Positions 48,061 through 59,692 of a stretch of DNA of 64,000 nucleotides are shown in pieces. The notes under the pieces are model-generated. The model was not told the DNA's origin, ran no database searches, and saw only the letters and a program-made list of their open reading frames with translations. The stretch comes from Eonycteris spelaea (taxonomy: Eukaryota; Chordata; Mammalia; Chiroptera; Pteropodidae): positions 620,001 through 684,000 of the forward strand of contig PUFA01000211.1 of the NCBI GenBank assembly GCA_003508835.1, given 5' to 3'. Within the stretch, counting starts at the first letter, position 1; each line of letters begins with the position of its first letter. Both the position numbers and the translations under genes were made by a program.

Positions 48061-50014
48061 AAAAGGGATACATTATGGATCTCTAGAGAATACAGCATAT
48101 AATAGGCAGCAGAATAAGATTAGCCACAAAGACGCCGAGGTAAAAATAAACTAGTAGATTTAAAGAACAAGAGGAGAAGAAAGCAACTCGCTGTGGAAAT
48201 CTCCATTCCTGAAGCAAATGTAGATACCTCAGTAAAAGACTGCAAACACTGTCATCTATCTCATTATAAAAATTATTGACTTTAAAAGATTTCATTATAA
48301 ATTACAGTAATTTAAATTACTTAAAATCGGTGGCCTGAGTATGCACTAAATGCATTTTAGATTTTAAGGTTTGATGAATCTTGAGGAGACAACCTCAGGT
48401 TGGTGGAGGAGAGTTGACCTCAAGAAGAGGCCGGGCAACAGCGTTGTGGGAGACATACAGGTGGTTTCCTTAGGTAGCACAGCCTCATTGATGTGTAAGG
48501 GTAAACAGATGATCTGGAAGCAGCAGGAGAATCCATATTGGCATTACTGTCTCAGCCCTGTAGAATCTGGAGGCATGGCAGAATTCAGCAGCTTCTTCAT
48601 GGCTATGAAGGAATCGCTATCTCCAGGCATATGGTGCATATGAGTTAAGGCAAGTAGGTGGAGGACAATTGCCTTTCAAACAGTTGAAGGAGGTTGCTCC
48701 AAACAGTCCAATAAAAAGAGTTGAGTTGTTTTGTTACTGGGATGCTTGAGTTGGGATTGGAGGAAAGAGGAAAAGGCACAGATATTTTTACAGGAAGAAT
48801 AAGCAGAAAAAGCAGCATTGGGGTAGTGGTGAAGGATGACAGAAATGAGGGATAATACATCAACTGGTATCCAGATCACACCTTTTAAATGCAAAAGCTA
48901 ATGTGAGCCTTCAAGTGCTGGGGAAGCTGTGATATTATAGCCTGCGTGTGACTGGCTGACAGTGATTCTGGGAGAAAGCAAGGTAGGACTAGGACCTCAG
49001 ATACTACAGAGCTTTCATTACCACCTGCTGTATTGCTTTGCTGCTGAAAATTGGAGTGGTGAAAGAATCTCATGAAGGAGTTTGATCCTTGCAAGGGTGC
49101 TAGGATAGCCAGTAGAATAACCTGTGGACACCTGGAGGTCTGATAGCAGACTGAAGGGTAAAAGTTGTGGGGGAGGAGAAAAACAGAGTGGAATCTCCTG
49201 CACAGGGAAACACTAAAACTCTGCAGTGCTCAGGAAGATGAAGAGCAGTGATTTTGTGAGCAGCACAGCTTTACTGAGTCTGTGGATGCCGTCTGCTTGC
49301 TCTTAGTTTGTAGCTGTTCCTGTTCTGTTGCCCTTAATATGTTAATTTTTCATGCCTTAACTTCAAACAGCATCTGACTCACATTAGGATCATTCTAATG
49401 TAAGGCATTGTGTAGCAGCTGGCTGCCATTGTCATTGCAGCATCTGCACATTTTTCTTTGAAATGTTCTTTCTCAGTAATATAGTCAAGCTGATAGCCAG
49501 AATATGTTCAAAGATAAATGATTTACCTTAGTAGCAGTGGGAAAAAAAAATGCAAGTGATAAAAATCAAGGCAGGGGCAAGATTGAAATAATCAGTTGAT
49601 GGCCCTCTCCTACAAAATGCAAAATTTCAGCCAGGTTTGTGACTACTGCCTTCACAAAATTTTGATCATTTGAAATAAATCATACAACTAAAAAATTATT
49701 TAAGCAGTAGTAGTTTTATCCTTATGAATCAATGAAATCTTTGTTCTACGGGCAAAGGAAAACACCTTGTGTTTTAGATGGTGGAAGAGAAGGAAAAATA
49801 AGGAAGGGAAGAGGGAACCATTAGATCATTCATGTCAAAAATGCATACAAAATTTGAACACCTTTGGATAGTTTTAGACATGTTTAATTTGAAAATCTAG
49901 AATTTAATTCCTTTAGATAGGGACTTTGGAGATTTGAACAAAACAAGAATACACAACAGAACATTTAGAACGTTGGACCTTGAGTTCAATTGATATAAAT
50001 TGTTGAGTATCTTA
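48061..50014. other. No gene; intronic sequence
   Basis: Much of 48360-49250 is moderately G+C-rich and could be an extension of the neighbouring LINE-2. The rest is unique. The 90-codon frame at 48371-48643 shows no motif. Confidence 0.45.
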
Positions 50015-50290
50015 AGCTATTTTTTTATTCATATTTCAGTGTAGTTTAAATTTGTATTTCTTTTATGAGTGAAGCTGACTATATTTTCATCTTTATGTAG
50101 TATTTGTATATTATTTTTGGGAATTGTCAGTTCATATAGCCTTTGCTTACTTTTCTCTTGGGTTATTGGTATTTTTCTTTTAATTTCTTGCAGCTCTCTA
50201 AATGTTAGGAAAATTATACATTTGTGATACGATTTTCAAAAATATGTTTTCCCAGTTTATGTGTTTATTGGTTGCTTATAAAGGGGATGC
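50015..50290 (-). mobile_element. LINE-1 ORF2 fragment, antisense
   Basis: 'tttaaatttgtatttcttttatgagtgaagctgactat', 'gggttattggtattttt' and 'gcagctctctaaat' match the antisense ORF2 C-terminal region of an old LINE-1. Confidence 0.65.
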
Positions 50291-51330
50291 TTTTTGTTCA
50301 ATTACAGTTGACAATATTATATTCATTTCAGATGTACAGCATAGTGGTAGACATTTATATAACTTATAAAGTGATCCCCCTGATAAGTCTTGTACCCACC
50401 TAGCACCATACATAGTTATTAAAATAAAATATTATTGATTATATTCCCTTGCTGTACTTTACATCCCTGTGATCATTTTATAACTGCTAATTTGTACTTC
50501 TTAATCCCTTCACCTTTTCACCCAGTACCCCAACCTCCCTCCCATCTGGTAACTATCAAAATGCCCTTTGTATCTATGAATTTGCTTCTGTTTTGTTTGT
50601 TCATTTATTTTGTTTTGGATTCCACATGTAAGTGAAAACATACGGTATTTCTCTTTCTCTGATTTATTTCACTTTGCATAATACCCTCTAGGTCCATCCA
50701 TTTCTTGCAAATGGTAAGATTTCATTTTTTATGGCTAAGTAATATTTTATCATATATATGTATCACATCTTTTCCATTCATCTATTAATGGATACTTAGG
50801 TTCTTTCTATATCATGGTTATTGTAAATAACACTACAGTTAACAGGGATATTTAAGTCTTTACAAGTTATGTTTTGGTTTCTTCGGATAAATACCCAGAA
50901 GGAATTCCTGGGTCCTTTGTGTCTTCTTATAGCCTTATTTTAAAGTCTGTTTTGTCAGATATTAGTATTGCTACCCCATGTTTTTTTTTTATTTCCATTT
51001 GCATGAAATATTTTTTTCTATCTCTTTATTTTTAGTCTGTGTTTACCTTTCTATCTGAAGTGGGTGTTTTAAAGTTGACATATGTATGGGTCTTGTTTTC
51101 TTCTCCATTCAGCCACCATATGTCTTTTGATTAGAGTATTTAATCCATTTACATTTAAAATAACTACTGATAGGTATGTAGTTACTGCCATTTTGTTATT
51201 GTCGTATATATATATATATTTCTCATCTTAAAGAAGTCCCTTTAACATTTCTTGCAGTGCTGGTTTGTTGGTGGTGAACTGTATCTTAGGGTATTTTCTA
51301 ATTGTCTGAAACTTTCGAAGAATTTAGGTT
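50291..51330 (-). mobile_element. LINE-1, internally deleted, antisense
   Basis: The 3' UTR and ORF2 C-terminus read on + from about 50295 to 50930 ('ccctcccatctggtaac', 'gattccacatgtaagtgaa', 'ggtccatccatttcttgcaaatgg', 'aaatacccagaaggaattcctgg'). They switch directly to the antisense of the ORF2 N-terminus ('ttgtcagatattagtattgctacccc') and the ORF1 end ('aagaagtccctttaacatttcttgcagtgctgg'). Most of ORF2 is missing. Confidence 0.85.
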
Positions 51331-52534
51331 TTTGTATTCTAAGTCATTCTCTGTTTCTCCTAGCTATTCTAGGCTAGTCACTAGCTTTTAGAAAAATTAA
51401 TTTAGTAATAAGTCCTATTGCCCATTTTATTTTTCAAAAAAAAGCCTGTGTCACATCCTGAATCAAGAATTAAAAAGTGGATGATTCCCTGGGGTTAATT
51501 TCTATTATAAAATCAATTCCACGTGTTAAACAAAATATTAGATTTAAATTATGTTGTCCCCTCTCTGCTCCCATCAGTACCAAAAAAGAAACTGTTTAGG
51601 TGGAGTGTGGGGGATGTGAGGAAGAACAGTGATATTGTGTCATATAGATAACCATTATGCTTTGCAAGAAACTACTCCAGAAATTGCTTTTAGCTTACCT
51701 ATTTAAATCTTATTAGAGTAGTAGTTATACATGAAGAAAATTTATATTTATTATAGTCTATTAGTAAAATCCTCCATATGCCTTTATAAGTGAATGAGCC
51801 CCAGTTGCTATAAAGCATCTCCTCTTGAAAGCGTTCCATTTCCAGTCATTGCTGCCCTAAAATTGATACCGAGCACCTAGAAGCTCCTCTACAAATACTT
51901 AATTTGGATCACATACGATTAAGATGAAAGTCTCGGCAATGGCTTATATCCCAAAAATGCAAGTTCCGAAAATATCTTCCTTTCTCCTTTATAATTCTTA
52001 ATATTACAAGATTTCATTTTACTCTTGCTTTTAAAACAAAATTAGCCCTCTCTAAAATAAGAGTTCCCAGTAAATTGTATCCATCTCCCAATACCCACCC
52101 AACCCCCAGCTTCCAAAGAGATTATATTCCCCTTCTCTCATTTCTTTGCCTCTATTTCCATTCTTCTATTGCTAAGTGTTAGTAATAGTTTTACACAGAT
52201 TTTTTTAGCTGGTATTCAAATTTAAGAGCAGAGCAATCTAAGATGATACAAAGACTAGAGAAAAAAGTGTCTGATATGTCTGAATTGGCTGCTTCTCCTT
52301 AGTGCCTTATGTACACTACATAAGTGTACATACAGGGTACAGACAGGGTAGGCCTGGGGTCCAGGCTATGACTGTCTGAGTGTGGGGAGTATATTAAGTT
52401 TAAAGACTCGCGACTCATCTATTGTGGGTTATTATCCAGACCAGTCTACCCTCTATGTACACACCGCGTTGTGACAGTGACATGAGGAGAGGTGAATACT
52501 AATTGCATTAAGGAATAGCAAGATGAAGAAGAAA
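51331..52534. other. No gene; unique intronic sequence
   Basis: No exon, RNA gene or clear repeat recognised. Confidence 0.5.
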
Positions 52535-52745
52535 GCTTTCATTTATTGTCTTTCTTTATACCAGGTCCTGTGCCAAATTCTAGAAACACATTGTAAAACT
52601 TAACCCTCCCTGAGAGGCAGCCCTGAGAGACAGGATTGTGCCTGTTCAGCAGACAAGGAGACATGGGGTTATATTAAGAAACTTGCCCAAACATTAGGAG
52701 CTGAAGAAAGAATTCAAACCCAAGCCTGTCTGATTGAAAGGCGTG
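52535..52745 (-). repeat. MIR SINE
   Basis: 'ttcatttattgtctttctttataccaggtcctgtgcc', 'gttcagcagacaaggagaca', 'aaacttgcccaaacattaggagctgaagaaagaattcaaacccaagcctgtctga', a nearly full antisense MIR. Confidence 0.85.
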
Positions 52746-53369
52746 TCCTTCAACTGCTGTTCTAAACTGCATATAAATTTATGTGGGGGCAGGGCAGTGT
52801 TATGATTGTGCATGTTTGTGCATGTGTATGTCCTTAAAGATGGAGAAAAGCATTGTGTGTAATCTCCATTCAGGACTGAAGAAGTTATCCTGATGTGAAT
52901 CCGTACATGTTACATTACACAAGAGGAAGAAACAGCCAAAATATGGGACAGGATTGGAAAGCTGACCCAAGTCTGGCATAGATCACTGTCTTGGTTCATG
53001 CATATGTGGTGCATCATTTCACCTCTTAATTCTTGCTTTGTTTCTGTATATTATAGGTTTAGTTATCCATGTTAATGGAGGGAAGCCAGACATGAATAAA
53101 TCTATAAAGAATCAATAATCTAAAGAGCATTTCAGTAGCAGTTTACCATGTATATGTGACTTATTTGGGATAGATTTATATCCCTAAATATGTTTACTTA
53201 GTCATCCCAGAATAGTATTGGATGGGCCTGTCCAGAAGCAAAGATCAAAGTGGATTATCCATAGGAGAATATTAGACAGTTAATTCCTAAGGAAACGCTT
53301 TTAAACTCATTTAAAAGCGTAGCTTCAGAAACACTGACACCTTTTCTTTTTTTCTCTGAATTCAATTAG
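52746..53369. other. No gene; unique sequence flanking exon 2
   Basis: Unique intronic sequence up to the exon 2 acceptor; no repeat recognised. Confidence 0.5.
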
Positions 53370-53490
53370 AACTTATGCTATCAGGAGGATAAGAGATGCC
53401 TTCAGAGAAAATAAGAATGTAAAAGATCCTGTAGAAATTCAGACTCTAGTGAATAAAGCCAAAAGAGACCTGGGAATGATTCGTCGACAG
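53370..53490 (+). CDS. LYRM4: LYRM4 (ISD11) coding exon 2
   Basis: This 121-bp exon completes codon 29 (Arg, split AG/A across the intron) and encodes residues 30-69, from [11 protein letters not shown] to GMIRRQ. It is the second half of the LYR three-helix bundle. Phe40, a conserved residue of the family's motif, and Arg68, the position of a human disease substitution (R68L), are both intact, so this looks like a functional gene and not a pseudogene. The acceptor is a clear pyrimidine-rich tract ending in TTAG. The donor is a strong CAG/GTAAGA, and the following intron is phase 0. Human LYRM4 has 91 residues, so about 22 C-terminal residues are expected in a further exon. I could not find that exon before 64000. 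Splicing to exon 1 gives one continuous frame, and the exons are separated by 32,776 bp. Confidence 0.97.
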
Positions 53491-54544
53491 GTAAGATGGT
53501 TCAGTGATACATTGTTTTTCATTAAGAGCTTGACACTTTGACACATCCCCTTGATCAGACATCACTGCTTTTTGTGTTTATTATTTACACCACAGGATTA
53601 TGAAACTCATATAGACATAGATGACCTATCGGATTATTGAATTCAGGGAGAACATAAAGGAAAATACCAGCTTTCCATAATTTACAGGGAATGTATTCTT
53701 TAAGAAGCTTAGTAAAGGTTGATGTTTAAGTATGAGAAACTTCAAAAAAAAGTCTCTTCGTAAGGTATTATTTACATTACACATTTATACATGGACAGAT
53801 ATTAAAGAGTATAAATGTATTCTAGTTTTCCTCGTATTTTAAAATCACAATTGACGATAAGGTTGTTCTTTTCTTGAAGATATAGTCATTGGTGATTAAC
53901 CTAATTTTGTTACCACATGCAAGGGATATCTGCAGATGCAAATGGTGTAAATAGCCACTTTGGGACTGATCCCATAAAGGACGCTGGCAGGCGTTTTTGT
54001 TGTCACCTTGTGGAAGTGCCAGAGATCACCTCTATGTGTGCCTGCCTATCTCTGTCTCATGAGGTAGAGCAGAGCATCTGCAGCACCTTGGTCTTCTGGG
54101 CAGTGTAATATGTCCATTGTTCTACAAAATTAGTTGGAGAGCTGAAGGCTAAAGTAAAGTAGCCTGCTATCAATTGATTTTCTCACTCTCTAAAATCATT
54201 ATACTTTTCACTATTTTTCTTTGATTTAGCAAGTCACATTATAAGTTCCATTTCTGCTTCTGTTCATTTTTCTCTCTTGTAGTAAATTTGTTTATAAAGT
54301 GTGAAGAGGAAGCCCCTTATCATTTTCCCTATTTCTGCTAGTGTTTTTGAAAAGACTTTTTTACCATCAGGATTGCCAGCTTTACGGACATTATATCATA
54401 TCATGATATATGACATATATTCTTCTTCATGCTTGACTCTAAACAGAATTTTTAAAAAACAATATTAACTGTAGTTTTCATTTTATGTCAAAATTAAAGA
54501 TTTTATTCTCTTGCCTACATAATGAAACAATCTCTTCTAGAATA
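53491..54544. other. No gene; unique sequence
   Basis: Nothing recognised apart from a short AT palindrome cluster near 54390-54420. Confidence 0.5.
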
Positions 54545-55660
54545 ACATTTTATTACACAGCAAAGGAAACCATCAAACCAACCAAACAAAACCAACAAAA
54601 CAAAAGACAGACTACTGAATGGGTTAAGATAGTTTCTAATGATACATCCAATCAGGGGTTAATATCCAAAATTTATAAAGAACACCAAACAAACAATCCA
54701 ACTTAAAAATGGGCAGAAGACCTGAATAGGCATTTCACCAGAGGACATACAGCTAGCCAGTCGACATATGAAAAAGATGCTGAAAGTCACTAATCAGAGA
54801 AACGCAAATTAAAACCACGATGAGATACCATTTCACAACTATCCAGAATGGCTATCATCGATAAATCAAAGAACAAGTGTTGGAGAAGATGTGGAGAAAA
54901 GGGAATGAACCCTCATGCATGGTGAGTGGAATTGCAAATTGGTACAGCCACTATGGAAAACAATTTGGAAGTTCCTCAAAAAATTAAAAATGTAACTACT
55001 TTATAACCCAACAATTTCACTTCTGGGAATTTATCCAAAGAAAACCGAAACACTAATTTGAGAAGATGTAAGCACCCCTGTGTTCACTGCAGCGCTATTT
55101 ACAATAGCCAAGATACAGAAGCAACCTAAAAGCCCATCAATAGATGATTGGATAAAGAAGAGATGATACATATATACAATGGAATACTACTCAGCCATAA
55201 AATATAAATGAAATCTTACTTAATATCCTCTAGGATGGACCTAGAGGATATTAAGCTAAGTGAAATGAGTCAGAGAAAGATAAATACCATATGATTTCAC
55301 TTATATGTAGAATCTAAGGAACAAAATGAACACACAAAACAAAAACAGACGTATAGATACAGAGAACAAACTAGTGATTGTGAGATGGGAGAGGGGGTTG
55401 GGGAGCTGGGTGAAAAAGGTAAAGGGATTAAGAAGTACGAATTTGTAGTTACAAAGTAGTCATGGGGTTGTAAAGTACAACATAGGGAATACAGTCAATA
55501 TTATTGTAATAGCTATGTATGGCGCCAGGTGAGTGTTAAACTAATTGGGGGCATCACTTCATAAATTACATAAATGTCTAACCACTGTGCTGTACACCTA
55601 AAACTAATACAAAAAAATATCGAATGTCAACTCTAATTGAAAACTAAAAATTAAAAAATA
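54545..55660 (+). mobile_element. 5'-truncated LINE-1
   Basis: Starts inside the ORF2 C-terminal region ('cagcaaaggaaaccatcaa', 'aagaacaccaaacaaacaatcc', 'agatgtggagaaaaggga', 'acccaacaatttcacttctggg', 'atggaatactactcagccat') and continues through the 3' UTR ('accactgtgctgtacacctaaaactaatac') to an A-rich end. It is one of the less diverged LINE-1s here. A possible short target duplication TAGAATA flanks it (about 54537 and 55660), which is weak. It carries the hairpin described at 55220-55254. Confidence 0.92.
55220..55254. repeat. Perfect 14-bp inverted repeat inside LINE-1
   Basis: TTAATATCCTCTAG (55220-55233), loop GATGGAC, CTAGAGGATATTAA (55241-55254). It replaces normal LINE-1 sequence at this point; see findings. 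Confidence 0.97.
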
Positions 55661-56689
55661 GAATATTTCAGATTCTGATAACCCTCTGAGTTCTATACTT
55701 ATCTAGCAATAGAATAACTTTGCCACATTCAGACAAGCATAGGAAATGATCTTTAATTAAGGGCATGAAAAGGTAATAGGATAGTCAGAAAAAAACTAAT
55801 CTGCACATTTGCATATACTTTGATAGTGGCAGATAAATGAGTTGCCATTTTGGAAACTGGAATGATGACATTTTCCAGGCATTAGTGTTTGAATTTATGG
55901 GATCCTTTAGCACTGGAACTTGGAAAAACAAGCTTCCTGAGTCCTTATTTTGCACAAACTCAGATTTAATTTTTTGGCACTTTCCCATGTAAAAGTTGGC
56001 AAGCAGCTCCAAAACAGCCTGGTTTTATCTTTTAGTATAAAATTGCTCAGAGTAGAAATGCTTGGTAAAGAGTACCTGTCAGTAAGCTATTCCACCATTT
56101 CTTATATATTTGTTGTGTTTTTGTTTGAAATGCTAAAACTACCCTCTCAAAAAATAAATAAATAAATAAATAAAAGGCTAGACTGGCTGTCATCAGACAT
56201 CCCCAGTGAATCCACTTAAAGCAGCCTCAAAACACTGGAGCCTCAACGTGTGCCAAGGCCTAGGTGCCCTCCATGGTGTGCCAGGGCAAGTGCGCAGGGC
56301 TTCCATATTAACTGGTAGAGCGGCAGGTAATTATATTATCCCTGAAGACCTTGCTCAGAAAAACCCTCACAAATGAAAGCATTCTCATTCTATCAGAAAA
56401 CTAGTTAGCCAGTTATACATTTGCAACTGGGAAGTTTCTGTTCACTCCCCTTTTACGTCAAGAGTGTTTTGGATCCAAGCATAACATTTACCATAGTTAG
56501 CTTATGGGATGAGTAGACTCCTGGAGCCAGCTTACTCTAAGCTGGTATGAGCTGATGCTGCCCTGAAGGCCGAAAATAAAGTAGCGTCTATGTTTATGTT
56601 TTCTTCGCACTAGCCACTATAATAGCTTTGCCACTTGCCTCTGTGATCCCCTCTCCCCCATGGTATATTCTCTACTCATTGCTAGTGGT
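55661..56689. other. No gene; unique sequence with (AAAT)n
   Basis: An AAAT array at about 56148-56174. The rest, including a G+C-richer stretch at 56215-56340, is not assigned. Confidence 0.5.
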
Positions 56690-57150
56690 CTTTTTTATAA
56701 TGAAAATCAGAGCATTTTACACCCCTGCTCAAAACCCTTCAGGGGCTTTGCAGCAAGAACCCTGACATTGAAATCTACAGTCTTTGTGAAGTCCTCAAAG
56801 GCCTTCCATTGCTCTTGTCTCCCTCATGTTACATCAGTTACCTTCTTCATGTCCCCAGAATATTCCCAGCTTGTTCCTATCTCAGAACCTTTGTACCTTC
56901 TGCGTCTCCCCAGACCTTGCCGTAGCTTGATTCTGCTTTTCATTCAGACTTTCATTCAGATTTTGCCTATAAACACTAACCACACTATTTTAAATAACCT
57001 CCTTCCCTCTGTCACTCTTTCCTCTTACCCTGCTTTGGTTTTCATTGCAGCACTCATCAGTACCAAAAATAACATTGCTTGTTGCCTTATCTGTTTTCTC
57101 TTCTGTGAGGACAGAGATCTCACCTCTCATGGTCACTGCTGCCTGGTACA
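56690..57150 (+). mobile_element. LINE-2 fragment
   Basis: Sense LINE-2 landmarks: 'cccctgctcaaaacccttcaggggcttt', 'gtcctcaaaggccttccattg', 'cagaacctttgtaccttctgc', 'tctgtgaggacagagatctcacc'. The 178-codon frame at 56660-57196, the longest in the window, runs through this repeat and has no protein family signature. Confidence 0.75.
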
Positions 57151-57350
57151 CATGAGCATGGGCTCTGGGGCCAGCCTGCCTGTGTTCAAATCCTGATTCA
57201 ATCTGCTAACTGCCCTTGAAGCAGATATTTAATTTCTCAATGCCTAATATAAAATGCAGATGAAAACAGGCCCAACTTCATGGGTTATAGTGAGAATCAA
57301 ATAAGTTAAGATATATGAACCCCTTAGAAGGATGCTGGCACATCCTTCTA
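57145..57350 (+). repeat. MIR SINE
   Basis: 'gagcatgggctctggggccagcctgcctgtgttcaaatcctg' is the MIR head with box B. It is followed by 'tttaatttctcaatgcctaa' and '..gtgagaatcaaataagttaagatatatgaa'. It directly abuts the LINE-2 piece. Confidence 0.85.
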
Positions 57351-57889
57351 ACTTGCTATTATTATTATTCAGAGTATCTAGAAGAGCCCACCTAGAGATG
57401 GCTCTTAATAATTATTTGTGGACTAAATGAATATATGAAGAGTTTGGCCCTGAGATCATACAACTCAGTCAAGGAGTCTGTGCCACCAAAATCATAGTAT
57501 CTTGCTGGCCGCCCAGAACCTCTCTTCAAAGAGAATGAATCATGAAAGGAAAATGGAAATCTAATGAGAATCTTGAGACATTACTTTCATGAGCTGTAAT
57601 ATCCTTTATTATTAAGTCCTTCTTTCACTTGACTACTTAAATCCAGAAACCATCCACTAGGATGCACATTGATCTAGCATCACTTTTCCACAGACACCTT
57701 TGTAGCTGCGAGAGATGTACATTCATAAGGCAATACTCAAACTAAAACCCTCCAGCTGACTTTCCCTTCTCAACACTGTCCCTTCTTCTCTGCTTTCTAG
57801 CCAGTTTTTAAAGTAGGTCAGATAATTCTTCAGTCAGCTCTGATGCTCATGACACAACTGTAAGCATGGTAAGATTTTGCAGTTCTTAA
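57351..57889. other. No gene; unique sequence
   Basis: Nothing recognised. Confidence 0.5.
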
Positions 57890-58010
57890 GTCTCTGAGCA
57901 AAGATTTTCTTCTGTTTTTCGGGTAGAGAAACCAAGGTACAAGAAAGCTGGGTGCCTTGTCCACAGTCACATGACCAGATCTGAGCTCAGGTTATCTAAT
58001 TCCATAGAGC
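57890..58010 (-). repeat. MIR fragment
   Basis: 'agagaaaccaaggtacaagaaagctgggtgccttgtccacagtcacatgaccagatctgagctcagg', antisense MIR. Confidence 0.75.
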
Positions 58011-59549
58011 AAACTCAGAAGTTTGAGCTTCTGAGTCAGAAGAAACTGAAGGATGAAAATATTCTTAAATCATCCCCCAGTTTTGTTCCCAAAATATTTA
58101 AGAGCCACATAAACCTAGCTCATCCTCTCCTCCAAGGTCATTCTTCCTTTATATTCTTAATGCACAAAGCTAGTCTTCATTGTGGCAACCCTAAAGCATT
58201 CTAGATAGCATCAGCATTTATTAGCCTTTCATATCACTCCTAAGGATTACTCTGATTTCAAGAAGTGGCAGATTGTTTTTCCTCCATCATGAGCCAGTCA
58301 GACTCCTTATGTTCATTCTTTATAATTATGGCCCACTGAATAGAAGCCTGACATACACTGGTTCTTTGACATTCTTGGACTAACTCTTTCTCTTTGACAT
58401 TCTTGGACTAACTCTTTCTCTAAAATTATTATCCAGTCTGTCAATCTCTAATCTCTTTCCAGCTATATCTATATCTTATATCCCATTACTAGCAGAGATG
58501 TTCTTCCACCTTTCTTTAAACTCCCATTATTTCCATATAAAGTGGTTCTGTAAAGGCAGATTGACCCTGGCAGCTTCTGTGAGTTACTCTCTCCTGCAAG
58601 CAAGTTCTAGACTAGCCTCCACTAAACCTAACTTCCCTATCTGCTTTCCAAGTAGGAACAGAAAAGTTAGAGAGGCCTTTTGTGTATGTGTCTGATAGTG
58701 TCAGAAAGGATACACAGAAGCTGGGCTGTGTGTAGGTTTGAGCAAACAGCTCTCAGACAGTCTGGGCAGCAGAGAAGTCCCTAAGGGCTTTCTATCTCAC
58801 ACAATAAACTAAGACTCCTTGGGTATTTCATATCAAAAATTAAGCAAGAAAGTCAGCCAGACTTTGCTTTTGTCTTTGTTGTTTTTTCCATTTTGCTCTT
58901 CTGAAGATATTCCATCTGATTCTTATTTATAAGGCATTAATTAGAATAACTTTCAGTTAATCACCCCAAGTTATTATAGCTCTGCAGTTTGTCACACCCC
59001 TTTGGATCATAAACAACCATAGCTTGCCTTATTTTGTTACAATACTTCCTGGGCTCTATGGTCTTGCTACTCAAAGGGTCTTCTAAAAGCCTACAGCATC
59101 AGCATCACCTGTGGGCCTTCCTTCACATGTAGTTTACAGAGATTTTGTGTTCATAAAGTGAAAATATTTCCCAGCATTTTGAGATAGAATTTTAATATTG
59201 TTATATACCTAATTAATGGTCACATGCCTATGAGAGAAAAGAAGAGTTGGAAATGGGAAACTCGAGAGATACAGCAACAGAGTTGTTGCCAAATCTGTAT
59301 TTCTATATTTTGATGATTTCTTTGAATGTGTGAATTAAGATTGTAACTTTAGGAGTATTCAGCTGAATCCTAAATGTGTAGCAACTTTTTCTTGAAACCT
59401 GGTGAAAATTAATATATCTGTTCGAAGTTTTAGGGTTTATTTATAGCTGTGTAATGTACATTAGAGTGCATCCTAAGAAGGCAACAACTTTCAGTTCTTC
59501 TAGGTTCTCATATAGGAGCAAACCTGGCTAACAGAAGTTGTTTCTCTTT

Positions 59550-59550
<1 letters not shown>
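58011..59550. other. No gene; mostly unique sequence
   Basis: Includes the 28-bp tandem duplication at 58363-58418 and a short hAT/MER-like piece at about 59060-59110 ('acagcatcagcatcacctgtggg'). Confidence 0.5.
58363..58418 (+). repeat. Perfect 28-bp tandem duplication
   Basis: The unit beginning TCTTTGACATTCTTGGACTA occurs at 58363-58390 and again at 58391-58418 with no mismatch. Confidence 0.97.
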
Positions 59551-59551
<1 letters not shown>

Positions 59552-59612
<61 letters not shown>

Positions 59613-59648
59613 CCTCTCTCACCTCATCTCCCCCTATCCCTCCCCTCC

Positions 59649-59685
<37 letters not shown>

Positions 59686-59692
59686 GTGTGTG
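59552..59692 (+). repeat. (CT)n-(GT)n compound microsatellite
   Basis: An almost pure CT array at 59552-59610, a C-rich spacer, then a GT array at 59651-59692. The 71-codon frame here is a repeat artefact. Confidence 0.97.

Larger units (their letters stand above)
20594..53369 (+). other. LYRM4: LYRM4 intron 1 (phase 2, 32.8 kb)
   Basis: The span between the two LYRM4 exons starts GTGATC and ends in a T/C-rich tract with TTAG. The reading frame is kept across it: AG from exon 1 joins A from exon 2 to give Arg29. It contains no other coding exon I can recognise, and its content is repeats plus unique AT-rich sequence, listed separately. Confidence 0.93.

Noticed and set aside
56660..57196. 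The longest open frame in the window (178 codons, + strand)
   Set aside because: It runs through a sense LINE-2 fragment into a MIR, and the predicted protein has no family signature. There is no promoter, CpG island or splice context.
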